Part shown: positions 42,912 through 45,214 of the stretch, piece by piece
How positions within the stretch are numbered: the stretch's first letter is position 1
Layout: each line of letters opens with the position of its first letter
Source of the DNA: Planctomycetia bacterium
GTDB taxonomy: Bacteria; Planctomycetota; MHYJ01; WSZJ01
Assembly (NCBI GenBank): GCA_020849035.1
Contig: JADLHC010000339.1
Span: forward strand, 1-45,214
DNA length: 45,214 nucleotides
Reading direction: 5' to 3'
Position numbers and translations under genes: made by a program
The notes under the pieces: model-generated
Databases searched by the model: none
The model's input: the letters and a program-made list of their open reading frames with translations, nothing else
What the model was told of the DNA's origin: nothing

Positions 42912-43819
42912 AGCGCCCCCTTCTGCGACGTCACGTGCTCCAGGAACGCCTTGCAGATCCCAGACAGCGTCCTCTCGTCCGACACCACGAGATTCAGCGA
43001 ACGCGAAAGGTCCAGCCCCTTCAGACGCGCCGCAGCGAGCGCGCCCGCGCCCAGCTCCGTGCCGATCGCGCGCCGCGAGACGATCGAGACCCCGAGCCCC
43101 GCTTTCACGCTTTCCTTCACCTCCTCCGTCGAGCCGACCTCCACCGAAATCTGCAGCGGCCCGACGCCGGCCTCCGCCAGCTCGCGCTCCATCGTCTCGC
43201 GCGTCCCGCTCCCCTGCTCGCGCGTCACGAACGGCTCCTTCGCCAGCTCGGCGGGCTCCACCTGCCGGCGCTTCGCCCACGGATGCCCCGGAGGGCAGAT
43301 CACGACAAGCTCGTCCTTCGCAATCTCCTCCGAGCGCACGCCGCGCCGCTTCACCCGCGACCCCACGATTCCCAGCTCGACCTTTCCCGCGACGACCATC
43401 TCGATGATCTCGGAACTGTCGCCGCAGCGGATCGTGACCTTCACGTCGGGATGAGAGTCGCGGAAGCTCCGGATCAGGCCGGGAAGGACGTAGGTGCCCG
43501 GGATGGTGCTGCCTCCCAGGTCCAGCTGCCCGCGCACCGCGCCCTTCAGGTCGTCCAGCGCCCGCACCGCCTCGCGCTGCATCGCCAGCATCCGTTTCGC
43601 GTGCTCGTAGAAGACCTGCCCGGCGCGCGTCAGCGACACGGCGCCGCGGACGCGGTCGAACAGGCGGTTCCCCACCGTCCGCTCAAGCGCCGCCATGTGC
43701 TCGCTCACCGTCGGCTGCGACAGGAACACCGCGTTGGCAGCCTTCGAGAACGACCGCTGCTCGGCGACCTGGCAGAAGACCTCGATCTGGCGAAGCGAGA
43801 AGTCAGGGCGAGATTTCAC
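42908..43819 (-). CDS. LysR-family transcriptional regulator
   Basis: A 303-residue regulator. The N-terminal winged helix is FSLRQIEVFCQVAEQRSFSK with AANAVFLSQPTVSEHMAALE, then a linker helix and a periplasmic-binding-like effector domain from about 90 (GQLDLGGSTIPGTYVLP; VEVGSTEEVKESVKAGLGVSIVSR). It resembles CysB/CysL/CbbR-like members, but the ligand cannot be named. It is sandwiched between two genes with GTGA overlaps at both ends. This is unusual, because LysR genes are more often divergent from their targets. GTG 43819 is the start. Confidence 0.93.
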   Translation of the reverse strand: MKSRPDFSLRQIEVFCQVAEQRSFSKAANAVFLSQPTVSEHMAALERTVGNRLFDRVRGAVSLTRAGQVFYEHAKRMLAMQREAVRALDDLKGAVRGQLDLGGSTIPGTYVLPGLIRSFRDSHPDVKVTIRCGDSSEIIEMVVAGKVELGIVGSRVKRRGVRSEEIAKDELVVICPPGHPWAKRRQVEPAELAKEPFVTREQGSGTRETMERELAEAGVGPLQISVEVGSTEEVKESVKAGLGVSIVSRRAIGTELGAGALAAARLKGLDLSRSLNLVVSDERTLSGICKAFLEHVTSQKGAL

Positions 43820-45214
43820 TTTTTCCTTCCCGTGGGCTTGCCGGACTCGGTCCGGTACGGTTCCGAAAGCGACTTCCACTCCCAGACGTCGCCTTCATCC
43901 GAAGTGAACTTCATGTCGAGCGTGTAGTTCCACTCGTCGTTGTCCTTGAACTCGAGGGCGACGACGTTCAGCGCCTCTGCGTCCGGGTCGTACCCCATCA
44001 TTCCCGGCTTCGCGTTCGCCACGGTGAACTTCCGCGCGTCCGTGCTCCACGCGAACTTCTCGACTTTCAGTCGTGCCACGACGTCTTTCTTCGCCGGCGC
44101 CTTGAACGTCATCTCCAGCATCCCGCCCTGCGCCACCTTCGCCGTCTTGCCCGTCTTGTCCGTGAACTGGAACGACAGCACCAGGAACGCCCCGCGGTAC
44201 TTCGCCTGCCTCCCCTCTCCCACCCACTCCCCTTCAATCCACCGCGAACCGCGCACCCCGATCGCCTGCGCCACCGAGCGGATCTTCGGCTCCTCCGGCT
44301 TCTTCGGGTCCGGCACCTTCGGCTCGGGCACGACCGGCGGATCCACCGGCCCGGGCTCAGGGTCCACCGGCTCCGGGTCCGGCGGCTTCACCGGATCGGG
44401 CGGCGGATCCCCGCCCGCCACCAGCGTCTCGTCCTCCTCGTACGACGCCGTGTACTTGTAGTCGTCGAACTCCGGCGGTCCTTTCATCGTGCTCGCGAAC
44501 CCGGCCGTCTCCTGGGGCCGCAGCGGCCTCTCGGGGGTCGCCATCAGCTCGCGGACCTGCGTCCCCCGGTTGAACAGCATGATCTTGACCACCACATTGC
44601 GCACGCCCACGGCCTTGCCGTTCCTGACGCGCCCCGTCACCCGGATCGAGCCGTCCTGCCGGTCCTCGAACCGGAACCCCGCCGCCTCCACCTCCGCCTC
44701 GCCGCTGAACTCCCCCTCCGCCAGGTTCCTATCCTGCGTCGAGGACTCCTCGATGTCCGCCCGCACGTTCTCGAACTCCGGCACCGCGCGGATCTTCACC
44801 GACAGCGGCACCTCCTTCCCGAACTCGAACTTCTCCGTGAACGCCTGCGCCGCCTCGCGGACGAGCACGTGGTCGGCGTCGTAGAACTTGAAGCGGATGC
44901 GGGCCATGTCGGCGGCGAGTTCGCCGGCGTTCTTGACCTTGAGCGTCACGGTGACGTCCTTGTCCTGGCGCTCGTAGCGGATGCCGTAGACCTCGAGGAA
45001 CGCGGTCCCCGGGATGGCGTCCTTGCGCTCGGGGATGGGGGGGTTGAAGAGGTCGCGGCCGATGAAGCGGGTGCGGACCTCCTTGCCGTTGATGAACGCG
45101 GTGGATTCGACGACGTAGCTTGAGAAGAAGGGGCAGCGGGCGATCTCGAAGCTGACGGGGCGCTCGCCGCCGGGGGCGACGGTGTCGATATCGACGGCGC
45201 GGGAGCGTGCGACC
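43816..45214 (-). CDS. Uncharacterised beta-domain protein with Pro-rich linker (partial, 5' end missing)
   Basis: The frame is open to the window edge, so the true start lies beyond 45214. About 465 residues are visible. The first part has FIGRDLFNPPIPERKDAIPG and then two FxLYD-like beta-sandwich units: VKNAGELAADMARIRFKFYD and, later, GRVRNGKAVGVRNVVVKIML. A linker of repeated P-D-P-E type follows (about 40 residues), then a C-terminal domain with RWIEGEWVGEG and a Lys-rich tail. Whether it is exported cannot be seen. No family name is certain. The TGA overlaps the lysR GTG. Confidence 0.75.
   Translation of the reverse strand, partial: VARSRAVDIDTVAPGGERPVSFEIARCPFFSSYVVESTAFINGKEVRTRFIGRDLFNPPIPERKDAIPGTAFLEVYGIRYERQDKDVTVTLKVKNAGELAADMARIRFKFYDADHVLVREAAQAFTEKFEFGKEVPLSVKIRAVPEFENVRADIEESSTQDRNLAEGEFSGEAEVEAAGFRFEDRQDGSIRVTGRVRNGKAVGVRNVVVKIMLFNRGTQVRELMATPERPLRPQETAGFASTMKGPPEFDDYKYTASYEEDETLVAGGDPPPDPVKPPDPEPVDPEPGPVDPPVVPEPKVPDPKKPEEPKIRSVAQAIGVRGSRWIEGEWVGEGRQAKYRGAFLVLSFQFTDKTGKTAKVAQGGMLEMTFKAPAKKDVVARLKVEKFAWSTDARKFTVANAKPGMMGYDPDAEALNVVALEFKDNDEWNYTLDMKFTSDEGDVWEWKSLSEPYRTESGKPTGRKK

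Overview
This is a GC-rich (about 70 %) bacterial chromosome segment, densely coded, with no rRNA, tRNA, CRISPR array or insertion sequence that I can see. Gene content points to a Planctomycetota-like lineage: a CxxC zinc-finger protein carrying a DUF1570-type HExxH peptidase domain, a DUF2851 protein, a fused AroD-AroE, FG-GAP and HEAT-like exported proteins, and an FtsK/WXG100-like cluster. This taxonomic call is an inference from gene families, not from a marker-gene tree.

Positions 1-7585 (minus strand) hold an aromatic amino-acid operon in the order trpL-trpE-trpG-trpD-trpC-trpF-trpB-trpA-aroH, then aroF (cut by the window edge) after a 316-base gap containing a long inverted repeat. 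It is preceded by a textbook attenuator: a 28-residue leader peptide with two near-adjacent Trp codons, a possible antiterminator and a strong terminator hairpin. At 7586-7890 a G-run-rich purine tract and an AT-rich island with a good sigma-70 promoter separate this operon from a divergent LysM/L,D-transpeptidase gene. Further aromatic genes follow: the aroD-aroE fusion (with dedA) on the minus strand and aroK on the plus strand, next to a DUF2520 Rossmann protein and a DUF2851 protein.

Positions 14250-21691 (plus) carry the DUF1570 protein, a MoxR ATPase, a DUF58 protein, a transmembrane transglutaminase and an HGSNAT-like membrane acyltransferase. MoxR-DUF58-transglutaminase is a recurring bacterial trio. 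At 21694-21931 lies an unexplained region that can fold into a large branched RNA, with its own promoter-like sequence.

Positions 21962-26845 (minus) are the most unusual part: a compact type VII secretion-like operon of a 90-residue WXG100-like protein, a 166-residue helical protein, a 70-residue protein with the same W-x-D-x5-F signature, and a 1301-residue membrane FtsK/EccC-like ATPase with three ATPase-like domains, of which only the middle one has an intact Walker A. No EccB, EccD, EccE or mycosin gene is nearby.

Positions 26954-34424 (minus) encode SppA, both methylmalonyl-CoA mutase subunits, the MeaB chaperone GTPase, an FG-GAP repeat protein and a HEAT-like exported protein. leuS (34621-37212, plus) is followed by a family of four paralogous exported or anchored proteins of unknown function at 37482-42049, interrupted by a DUF4424-like gene on the opposite strand. 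The window ends with a minus-strand run of an incomplete secreted or anchored protein, a LysR regulator and a TonB-like protein, joined by GTGA stop/start overlaps.

Two expression habits recur. Many genes are joined by 4-base GTGA or ATGA overlaps, and about ten transcription-unit heads have a TANNNT box only 6-10 bases before the start codon, which predicts leaderless or nearly leaderless mRNAs.
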